Part shown: piece by piece, positions 63,521 to 64,000 of the stretch
How positions within the stretch are numbered: position 1 is the first letter of the stretch
How the letters are laid out: each line of letters starts with the position of its first letter
DNA from: Chelativorans xinjiangensis
Lineage (GTDB): Bacteria; Pseudomonadota; Alphaproteobacteria; Rhizobiales; Rhizobiaceae
Assembly (NCBI RefSeq): GCF_009812055.1
Contig: NZ_WQNH01000020.1
Location: 1-64,000 of the forward strand
DNA length: 64,000 nucleotides
Direction: 5' to 3'
The notes under the pieces: generated by a model
What the model was told of the DNA's origin: nothing
Databases searched by the model: none
The model's input: only the letters and a program-made list of their open reading frames with translations
Program-made: the position numbers and the translations under genes

Positions 63521-64000
63521 AGATGATGAAAAATGAAAAAGCCCGCTCGGTTTCCGAGAGGCTGGCCGAGTGGGCCGCCACGCTCGCGCCGGAAGCCCTG
63601 CCCGATGCGGCGAAGGCCAAGGCGAGGGACATTCTCGTCGACACCGTCGGCCTATGCGTAGCCGCGCGCGGGACCGACTATGTGGCGGCGGTGAAGGCCG
63701 CGGCAGAACCCGGCGATCACCTGATCATCGGCCATTTGGAGCGCGCCTCGGCGTCGAGTGCCGCCCTTGTCAACGGAACCGCTGCCCACGGCGAGGACTT
63801 CGACGATACCTTCGAAGGCGGTCCAGTCCATTCCGGCGCGGTTGTCGTGCCGGCGCTCATAGCGGCCGCCGAACGCTATCAGCTGACGAACGACCGCCTG
63901 ATGCTGGGCATCGCCGCCGGCACTGAGATGCTCTGCCGTCTCGCCCTCACCCTGCCCAAAGCGGTGCACAAGGCCGGCTTCCACCCTACGGCGGTCCTTG
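63517..64000 (+). CDS. MmgE/PrpD family protein, cut at the right edge
   Basis: The first 161 residues are visible. The start MKMMKNEKARSVSERLAEW overlaps the TctA stop. PrpD features: KAKARDILVDTVGLCVAAR, LVNGTAAHGEDFDDTFEGGPVHSG and HKAGFHPTAV. Fifth PrpD gene in the window and directly coupled to a TTT transporter, so its substrate is probably what that transporter imports. Confidence 0.85.
   Translation, partial: MKMMKNEKARSVSERLAEWAATLAPEALPDAAKAKARDILVDTVGLCVAARGTDYVAAVKAAAEPGDHLIIGHLERASASSAALVNGTAAHGEDFDDTFEGGPVHSGAVVVPALIAAAERYQLTNDRLMLGIAAGTEMLCRLALTLPKAVHKAGFHPTAVL

Overview
The window reads as chromosomal DNA of an alphaproteobacterium, most likely Hyphomicrobiales (Mesorhizobium/Phyllobacteriaceae-like). 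The reasons are high GC content with strongly GC3-biased genes, dense ABC and tripartite tricarboxylate (TTT) transporter operons, a groESL operon preceded by a CIRCE element, and a set of small proteins (DUF1488, ParB-like, KOW-like, Lys/Ala-rich) of the kind seen in rhizobia. No rRNA, tRNA, CRISPR array, insertion sequence or phage gene was seen. All family names come from motif recognition; nothing was searched.

Layout. (a) 0.4-8.6 kb: a LacI regulator diverges from a CUT1-type ABC importer (binding protein, two permeases, two unequal ATPases), followed by a Gfo/Idh/MocA oxidoreductase. (b) 8.6-17.6 kb: the same strand continues with a sugar isomerase, a DUF4432 epimerase-like protein, an SDR, a class III CoA-transferase, a binding-protein-like protein with no signal peptide, an enoyl-CoA hydratase and a ribose/fructose-type ABC importer. 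This looks like a catabolic operon for a sugar or polyol, with a CoA-dependent side branch. (c) 17.6-20 kb: a MocR regulator diverges from a DMT exporter. (d) 20-28 kb: groES-groEL among small conserved proteins, a fatty acid desaturase and zinc-ribbon/SH3-like proteins, with decayed or empty DNA between them.

(e) 28-45 kb: an organic-acid/aromatic-acid island. It holds a TPP enzyme, a Bug binding protein and an MmgE/PrpD protein on the minus strand. Diverging from these are a second MmgE/PrpD, a TctA-TctB fusion permease and a LysR regulator with two DNA-binding domains. Next come an HpcH/HpaI aldolase, two 4,5-dihydroxyphthalate-decarboxylase-like proteins, a LigI-like amidohydrolase, an MFS transporter, a LigJ-like 4-oxalomesaconate hydratase and a MaoC-like hydratase. 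The enzymes fit the lower protocatechuate 4,5-cleavage route (pyrone dicarboxylate to oxalomesaconate to citramalate-type acid to pyruvate and oxaloacetate).

(f) 45-64 kb: a second island. A seven-gene minus operon (MmgE/PrpD, AbrB-like membrane protein, SDR, MmgE/PrpD, two isopropylmalate/malate-type dehydrogenases, GntR-FCD regulator) diverges from a complete TTT operon. After it come a four-rhodanese protein with a haloacetate-dehalogenase-like hydrolase, an enolase-superfamily enzyme, a second complete TTT operon and a fifth, truncated MmgE/PrpD gene.

Main new points. (1) Five sites resembling ATTGTNNACAAT lie before the GntR gene and before every transcription unit of island (f) except the convergent MaoC gene, which suggests one regulon. 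(2) The two ATPases of the first ABC importer carry complementary lesions, predicting one competent and one degenerate ATP site. (3) A 21-bp-spaced direct repeat recurs at two promoters of island (e) and is a candidate operator for the double-HTH LysR protein. (4) Each of the five exported solute-binding protein genes is followed by a stem-loop. All of these were found by eye and need computational testing.
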